Shown: in pieces, positions 41,752 through 51,026 of the stretch | Layout: the number at the start of each line of letters is the position of its first letter | Numbering within the stretch: position 1 is the first letter of the stretch | Source of the DNA: Xanthocytophaga flava | Lineage (GTDB): Bacteria > Bacteroidota > Bacteroidia > Cytophagales > 172606-1 | Assembly (NCBI RefSeq): GCF_030068545.1 | Contig: NZ_JASJOR010000003.1 | Location: 1 to 64,000 of the forward strand | Reading direction: 5' to 3' | DNA length: 64,000 bases | Translations under genes and position numbers: made by a program | Notes under the pieces: generated by a model | Seen by the model: only the letters and a program-made list of their open reading frames with translations | What the model was told of the DNA's origin: nothing | Databases searched by the model: none

Positions 41752-42213
41752 CTACAAGTAGTCAAAATACCGAGTCCACCAGGTGAATCTTTCGTATGGA
41801 GGTTGGTTAATACCATTGTAGAGTGTATCCAATTCTTCGTAAGGTATAAAAACAAACCCCTTTTGTTCAATTCGTTTTGTAAGTGAATCCAGTTGATATT
41901 TTTTAGAAGTCCCTTCTGATAGTTCGCCTATGAGTGTAAATAGCCTGCCAAAGTTTGAAAAGCGGAAGCAGAAGGGATAAATCCGTATTTTCCGTTGATT
42001 CACAATGCGTTCTTCTATAAGTCCTAAGTCTGTTAAAAAAGAAGCGTCCTCAACATACCGATCTAAATCCAGAGATACGTTCAGAAGAGATTCAAATTCA
42101 TTTTTGATCTCTTCAATCTCCTTCATTGCCTTCTTCCTTTTGTGCCCACGAGGGTATTCCCAACATTCGTAGTGATCCAGTATAAGTAGCAGTTTGTGAA
42201 TGTCTGAGTGCAT
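41752..42213 (-). CDS. Hypothetical protein, 153 residues
   Basis: Soluble protein beginning MHSDIHKLLLILDHYECWEY. Mixed alpha/beta, with no signal peptide. The C-terminus is aromatic (PPYERFTWWTRYFDYL). It sits between the leucine-rich-repeat gene and the reductase on the opposite strand. No family recognised. Confidence 0.65.
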   Translation of the reverse strand: MHSDIHKLLLILDHYECWEYPRGHKRKKAMKEIEEIKNEFESLLNVSLDLDRYVEDASFLTDLGLIEERIVNQRKIRIYPFCFRFSNFGRLFTLIGELSEGTSKKYQLDSLTKRIEQKGFVFIPYEELDTLYNGINQPPYERFTWWTRYFDYL

Positions 42214-42395
42214 AATTTGGTATGTTCAGATCAAAAGAATAAGCTACCTGCGCAGTCTATTTACGCAGATAGTAAAAAAGAAAAGTTTACCTGAAAGAAA
42301 CCATCTTTTAGGCAATTTTGTCTACCAACTTATCAGCGCTTTTAATCCCTGTGGCATATTGTTTTTGACAAAACCACGAAAAACAGCCTATATAA

Positions 42396-43283
42396 ATGGA
42401 AACAACAAATCAAACAAACAAAAAAGTATCTGTACTGGGTTTAGGGCAGATGGGGTATAGAATTGCTCAGCTCTATAGCGAGGCAGGGTATGAAGTCACT
42501 GCATGGAATCGAACTCCTGGCAAAGGAGAGGGTCTTGAACGAGTTCAGCTTGTCGAAACAGCAGAACAGGCTATTCTTGCCAGTCCATTGGTAATCGCAA
42601 TTATACTCAATAACAAAGGCATATTTGAGTTATTGGATGGGCTGACAGATACCCGGATTTTTGCAGATAAAGCCTTGGTCAACTTCACTTCAGGCAGTAC
42701 AGCCGAAGCAGATAGCATCGAAAAGAGAATCTCCGACGCCGGAGGAGCCTATATACATGGCGCTATCCAGGCATCCCCGGAACAACTCGGATTAAAAAGT
42801 GCTACCGTGGTTATTTCAGGCAACAAAGGGGCATTTGAACGTTATGAGAATGACCTAACAATCATTGGAGGGAAGATCCGCTATCTGAGTGACAAAGCCG
42901 CAGCCTCTCTGGCGATGGATACCGCTACATCTACCTGGGTGTATGGTGCTTTCGTGGGTCTACTCTATGGAGCAGAGTTATGCCGGCAGTATAACTTATC
43001 CCTCAAGGATTATGCAGACATCATTGGAGATATATCACCAGAGTTTATTGACTACTTCAAACAGGAAGTGATGGTCGTTGACCGCAATGACTTTCGGCTT
43101 ACTTCCAGTTCTGTGTCGCTTCATCTTGCTGTAGTTCAGCGGCTGGCAGATAGCTTTAAAGATATCAATGTAAAGCAGGACTTTCCCACCATCATTCGGG
43201 ATCTGCTGGTCGAAGCAGAACAAAAGGGGTTTGGAGAAGAGGAACTGGCAGCTATCACCAAAGTAATTGCCCCACGGAAGTAA
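42396..43283 (+). CDS. NADP-dependent dehydrogenase of the 6PGDH / imine reductase family
   Basis: 295 residues. KVSVLGLGQMGYRIAQLYSE is the dinucleotide-binding motif with WNRTPGKGEG, an Arg that favours NADPH. GGAYIHGAIQASPEQLGLKS is the substrate-domain entry. The C-terminal helical half carries MDTATSTWVYGAFVGLLYGA, as in imine reductases and reductive aminases. No 6-phosphogluconate Lys signature. It probably reduces an imine or beta-hydroxyacid. Monocistronic. Confidence 0.87.
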   Translation: METTNQTNKKVSVLGLGQMGYRIAQLYSEAGYEVTAWNRTPGKGEGLERVQLVETAEQAILASPLVIAIILNNKGIFELLDGLTDTRIFADKALVNFTSGSTAEADSIEKRISDAGGAYIHGAIQASPEQLGLKSATVVISGNKGAFERYENDLTIIGGKIRYLSDKAAASLAMDTATSTWVYGAFVGLLYGAELCRQYNLSLKDYADIIGDISPEFIDYFKQEVMVVDRNDFRLTSSSVSLHLAVVQRLADSFKDINVKQDFPTIIRDLLVEAEQKGFGEEELAAITKVIAPRK

Positions 43284-43390
43284 TCGGCTTTTTGCTTCCG
43301 AAACTATCGTAATTCAGTTTCAGGAATGTTATACTAGCTGTTGGTTTGGATAGTACTCAATGTTTTCTTCCGTAAGCTGTGTGTTTTCCT

Positions 43391-43441
43391 CAACCTGAAC
43401 GGTAGGAAACGAGCCGTTGGTGATAACACAAACGGCGGGAA
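43391..43441. repeat. Repeat B, copy 4 (partial)
   Basis: AACCTGAACGGTAGGAAACG then CCGTTGGTGATAACACAAAC and GGCGGGAAA. The right palindrome is damaged and the left one is missing. Confidence 0.6.
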
Positions 43442-43512
43442 AGTTCAGTTTCAGGCTACTATAAGAGACCTCAGCCCTCTTTCATTTTTTCTGAAAAATC
43501 AGGCCCCCTTCC

Positions 43513-43626
43513 TGTCCTTCTGAAAGAACCTTGTGACAAATAGAGCTGCGTTTGGTTTCTGAGAGAAAGAATTTACTCCAGTCGGAAAGGTCGCCGGTCT
43601 TGCCACGAGATTCTTACAGAAGGACA
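43513..43626 (+). repeat. Repeat A, copy 6
   Basis: Starts TGTCCTTCTGAAAGAACCTT. The interior has CAAATAGAGCTGCGTTTGG and GGTCGCCGGTCTTGCC. Ends CACGAGATTCTTACAGAAGG then ACA. Followed by a partial extra end (CAGAAGGACAAAAAAAG). Confidence 0.88.
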
Positions 43627-43703
43627 GCGGGGAGGGGCAGAAGGACAAAAAAAGTAGCATGAAAAAAAAAGAGAGCTAAAAAACGAAACGGTCAAGCGTC
43701 CGA

Positions 43704-43725
43704 TCAATGCTGTCAAGGTAAGAAA
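43704..43725 (-). repeat. Module C, copy 2 (inverted)
   Basis: TCAATGCTGTCAAGGTAAGA then AA, the exact inverse complement of the copy at 43856. The pair encloses repeat B copy 5. Confidence 0.7.
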
Positions 43726-43758
43726 AAACACATTTAAAATGTAAGTCTGCTTCTTGCC

Positions 43759-43827
43759 CATGTTGGTGTTATCACCAACATGAACTGAGGGAAAGTGGTC
43801 GTTGGTGATAACACCAACGACGGAAAT
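43759..43827. repeat. Repeat B, copy 5 (complete)
   Basis: TGTTGGTGTTATCACCAACA, then GAACTGAGGGAAAGTGGT, then CGTTGGTGATAACACCAACG, the clearest copy in the window. Confidence 0.85.
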
Positions 43828-43855
43828 AAAGGACAGATGAGGTATTTTGAGTGGC

Positions 43856-43877
43856 TTTCTTACCTTGACAGCATTGA
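43856..43877 (+). repeat. Module C, copy 3
   Basis: TTTCTTACCTTGACAGCATT then GA. It pairs with the inverted copy at 43704-43725 over 22 bp. Confidence 0.7.
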
Positions 43878-43935
43878 GCGTCCAATAGTAACAGAGCCTA
43901 TACTTCTACTATGTATAGGCTTTATGTGATACATA

Positions 43936-44451
43936 CTATTTATCAAGTACGATATCCAACTCTCCGGCAATGTGTTTGACATGGCAACAGTCAGCACCTA
44001 CTGTAAGCTTTCTTTTCACGAGTTCTTTGCCAGCTTTATAGCCAATAAACTCTACCTCGATTTCTTTGTTAGCTAGTTCTTTCACGTTCGCATCCGTAAC
44101 AATAGGATAGGCACCTGATTGGCGTTGCATCTCGGCATCTGCTGCATCTACTGTTGGTTTTCTCTCTGTGCCTGTGGCTGTCTGGATAATCTTGTAGCTG
44201 TCTAACTGGACGGGGCTATTGTCTTTGTTTTTGACTGTAGCTGAAACAGTCATAAAAATTCGGGTACACATAACATCTCCTGAACAGTCTTTCGTAGTGG
44301 CTACTGTATCCTGAGTCGCTACTGTGTCCAGAACGGCAACAGTATCTTTGGTTTGCTCTGTTTGTTCTCCTGAAGAGGTGCTTTTGGTGCAACTGCTAAA
44401 ACCAAAAGTCAAAGATAAAATCAAGGCGTAATGCAAAAAACTTATTTTCAT
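43936..44451 (-). CDS. Hypothetical lipoprotein, 171 residues
   Basis: Signal with lipobox GFSSC-T at about residue 21. A Thr/Gln-rich linker then has two copies of a DTVAV/DTVATQ motif. The globular part (from about 60) has DCSGDVMCTRIFMTVSATVK and ends KHIAGELDIVLDK. It contains Cys pairs (CSGDVMC and CCH) that could bind metal or form a disulfide. Envelope-anchored; no known domain. Confidence 0.75.
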   Translation of the reverse strand: MKISFLHYALILSLTFGFSSCTKSTSSGEQTEQTKDTVAVLDTVATQDTVATTKDCSGDVMCTRIFMTVSATVKNKDNSPVQLDSYKIIQTATGTERKPTVDAADAEMQRQSGAYPIVTDANVKELANKEIEVEFIGYKAGKELVKRKLTVGADCCHVKHIAGELDIVLDK

Positions 44452-44563
44452 TGATATAATTGTTGATATGAAGCACTGACCCAGCTTTTGTCAGAATGGT
44501 TGCATGATAAATAAAAAGTTGGAAGTATTTAGTAAGATAACCATGCCAGATAAGGGAATACCC

Positions 44564-45274
44564 TTACCCTGGAGGCAACAGGTGCTGGACATATTCCGTT
44601 GTTACCACGGACTCAATACCTTTATCCGGGTACAATGCCTGATAATAGGCGGTTAAATCCTGTTCCAGGGCCAGTATCGTTCTGTCTGTATGGGTATGAA
44701 CCTTGTAAAGATGCTTTACTTCATTTACAGTAAACTCCAGCTGCAAATCTCCAAACTGGTAAGAGGCTTGTAGTGGATTAGCAACACCCTCTTCCCAATA
44801 GATCGCCATCCCTGAACTCTGGAACTGCATGCGAAAAGGCTTGGCTATTTTGGCTTCCAGTTCGGCTCTAATGGTAGCACTGGTAGCTGAATCTGCTGCC
44901 TGCACCTTTACAGAGGGTTTATAAGTAGCATGATTTACCAGGTTCTTTAACTGGTAGGGTGTTAGTGTCCATACGACTATTTGTATACTTCGGTTGGTGG
45001 CATCTGTTAACGTAACATGGGTGGCACCTACTGCCTGCAATGCTTTTAACCGAACTTTTCCATTTTCTACTACTGCACTTACAGCGTCAGGATGGGCAAC
45101 GGTTGCTTGTGTTACTACAAGATTGTTCTCAGGTGTATACAAAGAATCTTCGCCCAGCCACAGTTCGATAGCTGTTTCTTTCGGTGGTTCGGGCTCGGGG
45201 ATTGTTTCTTTTTTGGTGCAGGCAGTGAAAAACAGTATAAAGGCTGAGAATAGTAACAGGTTTATCAGTTTCAT
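44564..45274 (-). CDS. Hypothetical lipoprotein, 236 residues
   Basis: Lipobox FFTAC-T near residue 19, followed by a Pro/Glu linker (KKETIPEPEPPKETA). The mature part opens with an Ig-like beta stretch (GATHVTLTDATNRSIQIVVW), suggesting a BIG2-like or similar fold, then a second domain with FEVNEVKHLYKVH-type strands. No catalytic motif. It lies 112 bp upstream of the neighbouring lipoprotein gene on the same strand. Confidence 0.75.
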   Translation of the reverse strand: MKLINLLLFSAFILFFTACTKKETIPEPEPPKETAIELWLGEDSLYTPENNLVVTQATVAHPDAVSAVVENGKVRLKALQAVGATHVTLTDATNRSIQIVVWTLTPYQLKNLVNHATYKPSVKVQAADSATSATIRAELEAKIAKPFRMQFQSSGMAIYWEEGVANPLQASYQFGDLQLEFTVNEVKHLYKVHTHTDRTILALEQDLTAYYQALYPDKGIESVVTTEYVQHLLPPG

Positions 45275-45404
45275 ATATACTAATAAGAGCTATGGTTAAT
45301 GGGAGATATTTTTAAAAATACATAAATTATATTTTGGTTTGCTAAACAGTAACGCTTTTATTTTTGTATAATACCTTGTTTTCAGAAATTAAGCTTCTTT
45401 TCTC

Positions 45405-45475
45405 CCCATCGTTGGCATTCATTCCTCCCCCTCGTTGGTGTTATCACCAATGAGCTGTTTCCTATCGTTTAGGTT
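45405..45475. repeat. Repeat B, copy 6 (degenerate)
   Basis: CCCCATCGTTGGCATTCATT is a damaged left palindrome and CTCGTTGGTGTTATCACCAA a good right one. A partial module C (TTGACAGCATTGG) lies at 45548-45560. Otherwise nothing is seen between 45275 and 45802. Confidence 0.65.
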
Positions 45476-45802
45476 AAAGATTACAAACAATCTGGATAAG
45501 AAAGATCCTTGGTGCAAAAAGATTTTATCTCTTCAAAGTGCCTTAGGTTGACAGCATTGGATAGATGGTTATAGTGCTGCCATTATTTTGTTGGTTTACA
45601 TGATCTGGCAGGTGTAACTTAATTGGTTGGCTTAGTGTAAAATCAGATGTAACTGTCTGAATTTGCTTTAAAACGGGATTGGTTCATCCGATGTTCTATC
45701 TTCTTAAAAGATGTTGAGTATCAGAAAGTTTGTATAAGTACGGTTACATTTATACGTAGCTCGTTTACCAACGTGTAAACTATACTTACAATTTATACAC
45801 TC

Positions 45803-46738
45803 ATGTACATAGTTACATCTTATTGCAAACCCACTCAACACCTGTTTATGTTGTTAGGCGTTATTTTTTGCCTGGTTAGTTGTCAAAACGAATTGATTAA
45901 ACCTAAACTACCAGCCAGTACGGACACAAAAGCTCACTCTAGTGAACGGAAGGTCCCTATCCTGCAACTTGAAAGAGGTGGTTTATATTCTTTTACGTAT
46001 ACAGGCCTTTCACTCAACAATGTTTTTGCCTATAAGGGCTTAGTTCCTGGGTATGGATATTATTTTAACTGTATTTACCCAAAGGGTTCTAGTAAGCCTA
46101 GTGCTATTCGTGTTGAATTAGGATCTCTTCATGAACTTCAGGGATACATTTATTTGACATATAATTCTGCCGGATATGTTTCTGAAGCTACATATGATTC
46201 AGATTTTAAGCATACACAATGGATTTTTGACTATGATACGAAAGGTCGTATGACATTGTATTATGAGAACAATGTCAAAGCAGGTTTGTTTCTCTATACA
46301 ATAATCACCTACAAAGGTGCAAATGTCTCCAAAGTGGATAATTATTTAGTATCTGGTTCTGACAAGATAGAGGAACATTTTTCTGTAACAGAAACAGATT
46401 CTACATTAAAGCATCCTTTCTCTGTAACCAATTCTTATGGTCGGTTGCTGGTAATGATTGCTGAAAATTTTAGTCAGCATACCATAAATGGGAAGCCTTT
46501 CAGGGGACTAAGTTATTTGAGTATGTACGGGACTAATGTCATTAAAAGAGTGAATCTGAAAAGTAGTTCGGTGCTGAATGGTATTGTACGCGAGGATTCG
46601 GGTTCCTTTCTGGCTGTTTACAAGACAGATGCTTCCGGATTAGTAACCAGTTATGACTCTTACTCCGGCTATTATGGCAATTGGGATGAAAGCTTTGCTT
46701 ATCAAACATTCTCATTGTATCTACCTGATTTTCCCTGA
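45803..46738 (+). CDS. Hypothetical lipoprotein, 311 residues
   Basis: Signal and lipobox CLVSC-Q near residue 27. Residues about 55-270 are beta-rich with repeated Tyr/Asp/Gly motifs (LEXTYNSAGYVSEATYDSDF type, then GRMTLYYENNVKAGLFLYTI), which resemble the YD/RHS-like strand repeats of Bacteroidota surface lipoproteins. No catalytic motif. Outer-membrane lipoprotein of unknown role. An internal ATG at 45848 would leave a short signal. Confidence 0.75.
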   Translation: MYIVTSYCKPTQHLFMLLGVIFCLVSCQNELIKPKLPASTDTKAHSSERKVPILQLERGGLYSFTYTGLSLNNVFAYKGLVPGYGYYFNCIYPKGSSKPSAIRVELGSLHELQGYIYLTYNSAGYVSEATYDSDFKHTQWIFDYDTKGRMTLYYENNVKAGLFLYTIITYKGANVSKVDNYLVSGSDKIEEHFSVTETDSTLKHPFSVTNSYGRLLVMIAENFSQHTINGKPFRGLSYLSMYGTNVIKRVNLKSSSVLNGIVREDSGSFLAVYKTDASGLVTSYDSYSGYYGNWDESFAYQTFSLYLPDFP

Positions 46739-46962
46739 TACACTTCCGGAAGATTATTGAACTTCTTTATTTGGTTGCAAAGTCAGGCGAGAGAGTCTGA
46801 CTTTTGCGTTTGTATCCCTTTACCCTAGCTAAGGAACGAATGTTTTGTAGGTAGGGAGTAAAAATTGTATAAATTTATAATTGTTAGCCCAATATAAATC
46901 TGGTCGTTAAGCTTGTTTAAGAATAGTTTAGACAACCTCTGAGACAATCGCTATTTTTGTAA

Positions 46963-47853
46963 ATGATCGAATCACAACCGATACATGTTTTCGCACCTCA
47001 GGCACTGGATGTCAAAGATCCAGCTGCGGGTTATTTTGCTGCCGTTTCACTGGATGATTTTTCGGCTGAGAGTGTAGCAGCAACAACTGTTTACAGTCGC
47101 AAGGACTTTTATAAGATATCACTAGTGACTGGAAATAGCTCCTATTATTATCAGGATAATGAATACAAGATACATACTGGCGAATGGGTTCTGGTTTTTA
47201 CCAATTGTGAAACCCCTTACCGGTGGGAAATACATGAAGGTAGTTGTAGTGGGTACAGCTGCATGTTCACCGAAGATTTCCTTCCGTTACATACCTATAT
47301 TCGTCCCACAGACTGGGCTGTTTTCAATGGGAGTGCCCAATCGGTGTTTAAACTGACTGATCAGGAAAGAACATTTTTTGCGGATCTTTTTCAGAAAATG
47401 ATTACCGAGCAGGCTTCAGCCTATGCCTATAAATATGACCTGTTGTTTATATATGTACTGGAATGCATCCATGGTGCATTAAAACTACAACCTGACTCCA
47501 TGCCACGCAGTCAGACGGCTGCGAGCCGGCTCACAGAAGCCTTCAAAAACCTGCTGTCAGGCCAGTTTCCGCTACTATACCCACATCAGCAACTTACACT
47601 ACGGACGGCACAGCACTATGCAGACAGGCTGGCTGTACATACCAATTATCTGAATAGGGCACTGAAGGAGGTGACAGGTAAAACCACTACCCAACTGATT
47701 AATGAACGACTGATGCAGGAAGCTCGTGCCTTACTTATTCATTCCAACTGGAGTATCAGCCAGATTAGTACTAGTCTGGGTTTTGAGGAACCTACACATT
47801 TTGCCAGAGCCTTTCGCACACATACAGGTCAAGCTCCGTCTTCCTTTCGCTGA
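46963..47853 (+). CDS. AraC-family transcriptional regulator
   Basis: 296 residues. N-terminal cupin-like sensor (TTVYSRKDFYKISLVTGNSS, then WVLVFTNCETPYRWEIHEGS). C-terminal double HTH: LTLRTAQHYADRLAVHTNYL, NRALKEVTGKTTTQLINERL and WSISQISTSLGFEEPTHFAR. TATTTTTG at 46952-46959 may be its -7 element. It is 101 bp upstream of an SDR gene on the same strand, which it probably controls. Confidence 0.9.
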   Translation: MIESQPIHVFAPQALDVKDPAAGYFAAVSLDDFSAESVAATTVYSRKDFYKISLVTGNSSYYYQDNEYKIHTGEWVLVFTNCETPYRWEIHEGSCSGYSCMFTEDFLPLHTYIRPTDWAVFNGSAQSVFKLTDQERTFFADLFQKMITEQASAYAYKYDLLFIYVLECIHGALKLQPDSMPRSQTAASRLTEAFKNLLSGQFPLLYPHQQLTLRTAQHYADRLAVHTNYLNRALKEVTGKTTTQLINERLMQEARALLIHSNWSISQISTSLGFEEPTHFARAFRTHTGQAPSSFR

Positions 47854-47954
47854 TGGTTTGATTTGGGTCCGTATTGGTTTGAATCCGGTTAGCACACACC
47901 ACCAGATGCGTCCTAATTTTGTATGGTAATACATTCATAAAAAGACGATACAAA

Positions 47955-48782
47955 ATGAAAACATGGTTTATAACCGGTACTTCCACTGGGTTTGGCAGAG
48001 TACTGACTGAAAAATTACTGGAGAAAGGCGACCGGGTAGTGGCTACCGTACGCAAAGCAGATGCGTTGGACAAACTCAAAGCACAGTATCCGGACAATTT
48101 ATGGATTTCAGTGTTGGATGTAACAGACAATGAAGCAATAAAAAGAGTGGTGGATCAGGCCTTTGCAGATGTGGGTCAAATTGACGTAGTGGTTAACAAT
48201 GCAGGTTATGCCCTGTTTTGTGCTGTTGAGGAGGCGAGTGACGAACAAATTAGCCAACAAATTGAGACGAATATCATCGGTTCAATACAGGTCATTCGGG
48301 CTGCCTTGCCACATTTGAGAAAACAAGGCCATGGTCGGATTCTTCAGGTGTCTTCTGCAGGAGGGCAAACTACCTACCCTAATTTTGGCTACTACCATAC
48401 CACCAAATGGGGTATCGAAGGATTTTGTGATACTATCTCCAAAGAACTGGCGCCTCTGAATATTGGAGTTACGATTGTAGAGCCTGGGGCACATGCGACC
48501 TCGTTTGGAGCAGGTCTGGCAACAGCACCCGTGATGGAAGCCTATGAAAATACGCCTGCTGGCGATGTAAGGCGTGCTATCGCAACTGGCACATTCCCGA
48601 TCCGTAATGATGTAGATAGATCCGTGCAGGCCATTATAAACAGTATAGACATTTCTCCGGCTCCATTGCGATTGGCTCTTGGAGGTGATGCCTATCGTGA
48701 TATGCGTGCAGCATTAGTGGCAAGGCTGGAAGCATTGGATGCACAGAAAGAACTGGCTCTATCTATTGAGAACAATGACTAA
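47955..48782 (+). CDS. SDR-family oxidoreductase
   Basis: 275 residues from the ATG at 47955 (MKTWFITGTSTGFGRVLTEK). TGTSTGFG binds NAD(P). VVNNAGYALF is the NAG motif. The catalytic Ser lies in RILQVSSAGG, and YYHTTKWG gives YxxxK. The family is classical SDR with reductase activity on a ketone or alcohol. Downstream of the AraC gene and presumably its target. Confidence 0.92.
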   Translation: MKTWFITGTSTGFGRVLTEKLLEKGDRVVATVRKADALDKLKAQYPDNLWISVLDVTDNEAIKRVVDQAFADVGQIDVVVNNAGYALFCAVEEASDEQISQQIETNIIGSIQVIRAALPHLRKQGHGRILQVSSAGGQTTYPNFGYYHTTKWGIEGFCDTISKELAPLNIGVTIVEPGAHATSFGAGLATAPVMEAYENTPAGDVRRAIATGTFPIRNDVDRSVQAIINSIDISPAPLRLALGGDAYRDMRAALVARLEALDAQKELALSIENND

Positions 48783-48961
48783 CACCTATCCGTGTCGGTT
48801 CTCCTCTTTCAAACAGGGGGAACCGATACTCTGTTATCCTATCTGGAGAGAACCATCCGTCTAATCACCGCTTTTACATCCCCTAATCATACCTATCTGA
48901 CAGAGAGAGTCTCACGTTTGGGAAAAGCTTGAGAAGACATGATAGGAGACTAAGCTTCCTG

Positions 48962-49339
48962 TTATTTACGGAATACGTATTGGCGGTGTAAAGTGCCCCA
49001 GCTCCGCAGCTCTCTAATTACATTCACTAAACTTTCGCCGTGTGGGGTAAGTTCATATTCTACCGTTATCGGCTTTGTCTGCATCACTTTGCGCTGGATC
49101 AGTTCGTTTAGCTCCAGTTCCTTTAATTCCTTAGAAAGCATTTTGGCTGCGATACCGTCTACCCGTCTTCGTAAGTCCAGAAAGCGCATGGTACCATATA
49201 TCATCAGGCATCCGATGATTTGGATCTTCCATTTTCCTGAAAGCAGGATCATTGTATCCTTAATGGCCAACAGACCCTCTTTCCCGCATTTAATAGATTC
49301 AATGCGTTGTTCGCTGATATATTCTTCGTGTATTTCCAT
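48962..49339 (-). CDS. HxlR-family transcriptional regulator (second pair)
   Basis: 125 residues from the ATG at 49339; the open frame to 49408 includes the operator DNA and is not used. The winged helix is seen in TMILLSGKWKIQIIGCLMIY, MRFLDLRRRVDGIAAKMLSK, ELELNELIQRKVMQTKPITV and YELTPHGESLVNVIRELRSW. The arrangement is the same as the first pair: divergent from an NmrA-type reductase, with two palindromes between. A Cys at the start (IKCGKEG) could sense redox or electrophiles. Confidence 0.92.
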   Translation of the reverse strand: MEIHEEYISEQRIESIKCGKEGLLAIKDTMILLSGKWKIQIIGCLMIYGTMRFLDLRRRVDGIAAKMLSKELKELELNELIQRKVMQTKPITVEYELTPHGESLVNVIRELRSWGTLHRQYVFRK

Positions 49340-49369
49340 AACGAATATAAAGATAAAGAATGTCAATGA

Positions 49370-49387
49370 GGTTTCATCAACGAAACC
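49370..49387. promoter_or_regulatory. HxlR operator 3
   Basis: GGTTTCATCAACGAAACC, 18 bp with perfect GGTTTC/GAAACC half sites. Confidence 0.65.
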
Positions 49388-49405
49388 GGTTTCCTCCAGG
49401 AAACC
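49388..49405. promoter_or_regulatory. HxlR operator 4
   Basis: GGTTTCCTCCAGGAAACC abuts operator 3 exactly, giving a 36-bp double site just upstream of the regulator ATG. The half sites differ from those of the first pair, so the two regulators should not cross-bind. Confidence 0.65.
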
Positions 49406-49547
49406 CATAGTGAATGTTAGCGATTGCCCCTCTTATTTTGCCTCATCCTTACAATGAAGGCATTGGCGTATGGCGATACTATCCTTTTTCAGATCGTCGT
49501 TGTGGCCACGCCGCTCAGTGTAATTTAATTGTTTTCACTTACTAAAA

Positions 49548-50423
49548 ATGAAACGCATGATTCTAGTAACAGGGGCTACCGGTCACTTAGGTGGCTCAAT
49601 CGTAAAACACCTGCTAACAAAAATACCAGCAGACCAGATTGTTGTATTGGTCCGTGATGAAAACAAGGCCACTCATCTGAAAGCAGCTGGGGTTCACATT
49701 CGGATTGGTGATTATCACGATCCGGCTTCGCTTACCGGTGCATTCGTTAATGTGGAGAAGGCAGTACTCGTAAGTTCAAGTGACTTCAACGACCGTCTGG
49801 GGCAGCATAAAAACGTGATTGATGCAGCTAAGCTGGCAGGTGTCAGGCATTTTGTGTATACAGGTGTAAGTATGAAGGATATACATACCTCAGTATTACG
49901 GGATTTTATGATTGATCATTTTCAAACCGAAGAGTATGTGAAAGACAGCGGTATGAAGTATACGTTTATGCGTCATAATCTGTATGCTGAAATGATTCCC
50001 TTTTATGTAGGACATCAGGTACTGGAAAAGGGTATTGTATTTCCGGCTGGCGAAGGGCGTATTCCGTTTGCTCTTCGGGACGAAATGGGAGAGGCCAACG
50101 CCAATGTGCTTACCACCGAAGGCCATGAAGACCGTATCTATTCTATTGCCAGTGAGGTTGATTATTCTTTTCAGGATATCGCCGACATTCTTTCTGAGTT
50201 GTCAGGAAAGAGAATTACATACACCAATCCTGATACCACCCGCTTTACCGAATCGCTGAAAGCTGCAGGATTGCCGAATCATATTGTACAAATTGCAAGC
50301 GGGTTCTCTACTGCTATGCGCAATGGGGATTTTGATGTACCTGGCACAGACCTGAAAAACCTGCTGGGTCGTAAGCCTGCTGGTTTAAAGGAATACTTGC
50401 AACAGATCTATCTGGGTGTTTGA
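49548..50423 (+). CDS. NmrA/SDR-type NAD(P)H-dependent reductase (second pair)
   Basis: 291 residues. MILVTGATGHLGGSIVKHLL binds NAD(P)H. AVLVSSSDFNDRLGQHKNVI and GVRHFVYTGVSMKDIHTSVL match the first-pair enzyme, and RKPAGLKEYLQQIYLGV ends the protein the same way. Divergent from the HxlR gene. The paralogue at 16.1 kb shares the whole length but has higher G+C, so the two were probably acquired separately. The substrate is likely an electrophile sensed by HxlR. Confidence 0.9.
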   Translation: MKRMILVTGATGHLGGSIVKHLLTKIPADQIVVLVRDENKATHLKAAGVHIRIGDYHDPASLTGAFVNVEKAVLVSSSDFNDRLGQHKNVIDAAKLAGVRHFVYTGVSMKDIHTSVLRDFMIDHFQTEEYVKDSGMKYTFMRHNLYAEMIPFYVGHQVLEKGIVFPAGEGRIPFALRDEMGEANANVLTTEGHEDRIYSIASEVDYSFQDIADILSELSGKRITYTNPDTTRFTESLKAAGLPNHIVQIASGFSTAMRNGDFDVPGTDLKNLLGRKPAGLKEYLQQIYLGV

Positions 50424-50597
50424 AATTGGTATCTGACCTGTCTGAAGATATACGTTCTACTAAAATTCTTATCCAGTCTGCTGAACGTATCTGTGAACAG
50501 CGAAACCAGATTTCAACCAATAAGCTGGAACGTGACAGACACCTTATCATGTTCCATAATTTTTTCAATTTTCAAGGTTTTACCTTTCACCCTTTTT

Positions 50598-50732
50598 TGT
50601 CCTCCTGAAACTACCTTCCCGCCACGGCGGGACAAGCGTAACAAGACCGGCGGCCTTTGTATTCTTGAATGTATTTTTTCTCTCACAATACAAACATAGC
50701 TCTATTTGTCACAGGATTCTTTCAGAAGGACA
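50598..50732 (-). repeat. Repeat A, copy 7 (minus orientation, enlarged) with module D
   Basis: The left end reads TGTCCTCCTGAAACTACCTT, followed by an extra segment CCCGCCACGGCGGGACAAGC that breaks the usual interior. The right end is a perfect TIR (CAAGATTC-type, TTTCAGAAGGACA). Module D lies at 50547-50582 on its left (CATGTTCCATAATTTTTTCA). Confidence 0.8.
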
Positions 50733-51026
50733 GAAGGGAGTGGGTTTCTTTGAGTCAGAAGCCTACCAATACACAAAACAACCGAATGGAAATGTGATAG
50801 AAAGTGGATATAATCTATTGGTTGTTGATTATCAATATATTATCTTTCTAATGTATCTTTAGTTACTGGACTGATACGGGTGCAACTAAAGGGATCAAGT
50901 ACGAAGAGGAAACTTCATAAGAGTTATAAATACATAGATTTTCTTTACCGGATTAGCTGTATGCCGACCCTGGTATGGGTTGCCGTAGTTTACTTTTTTA
51001 GCTTTCTACTTCTCAATCACTTACCT

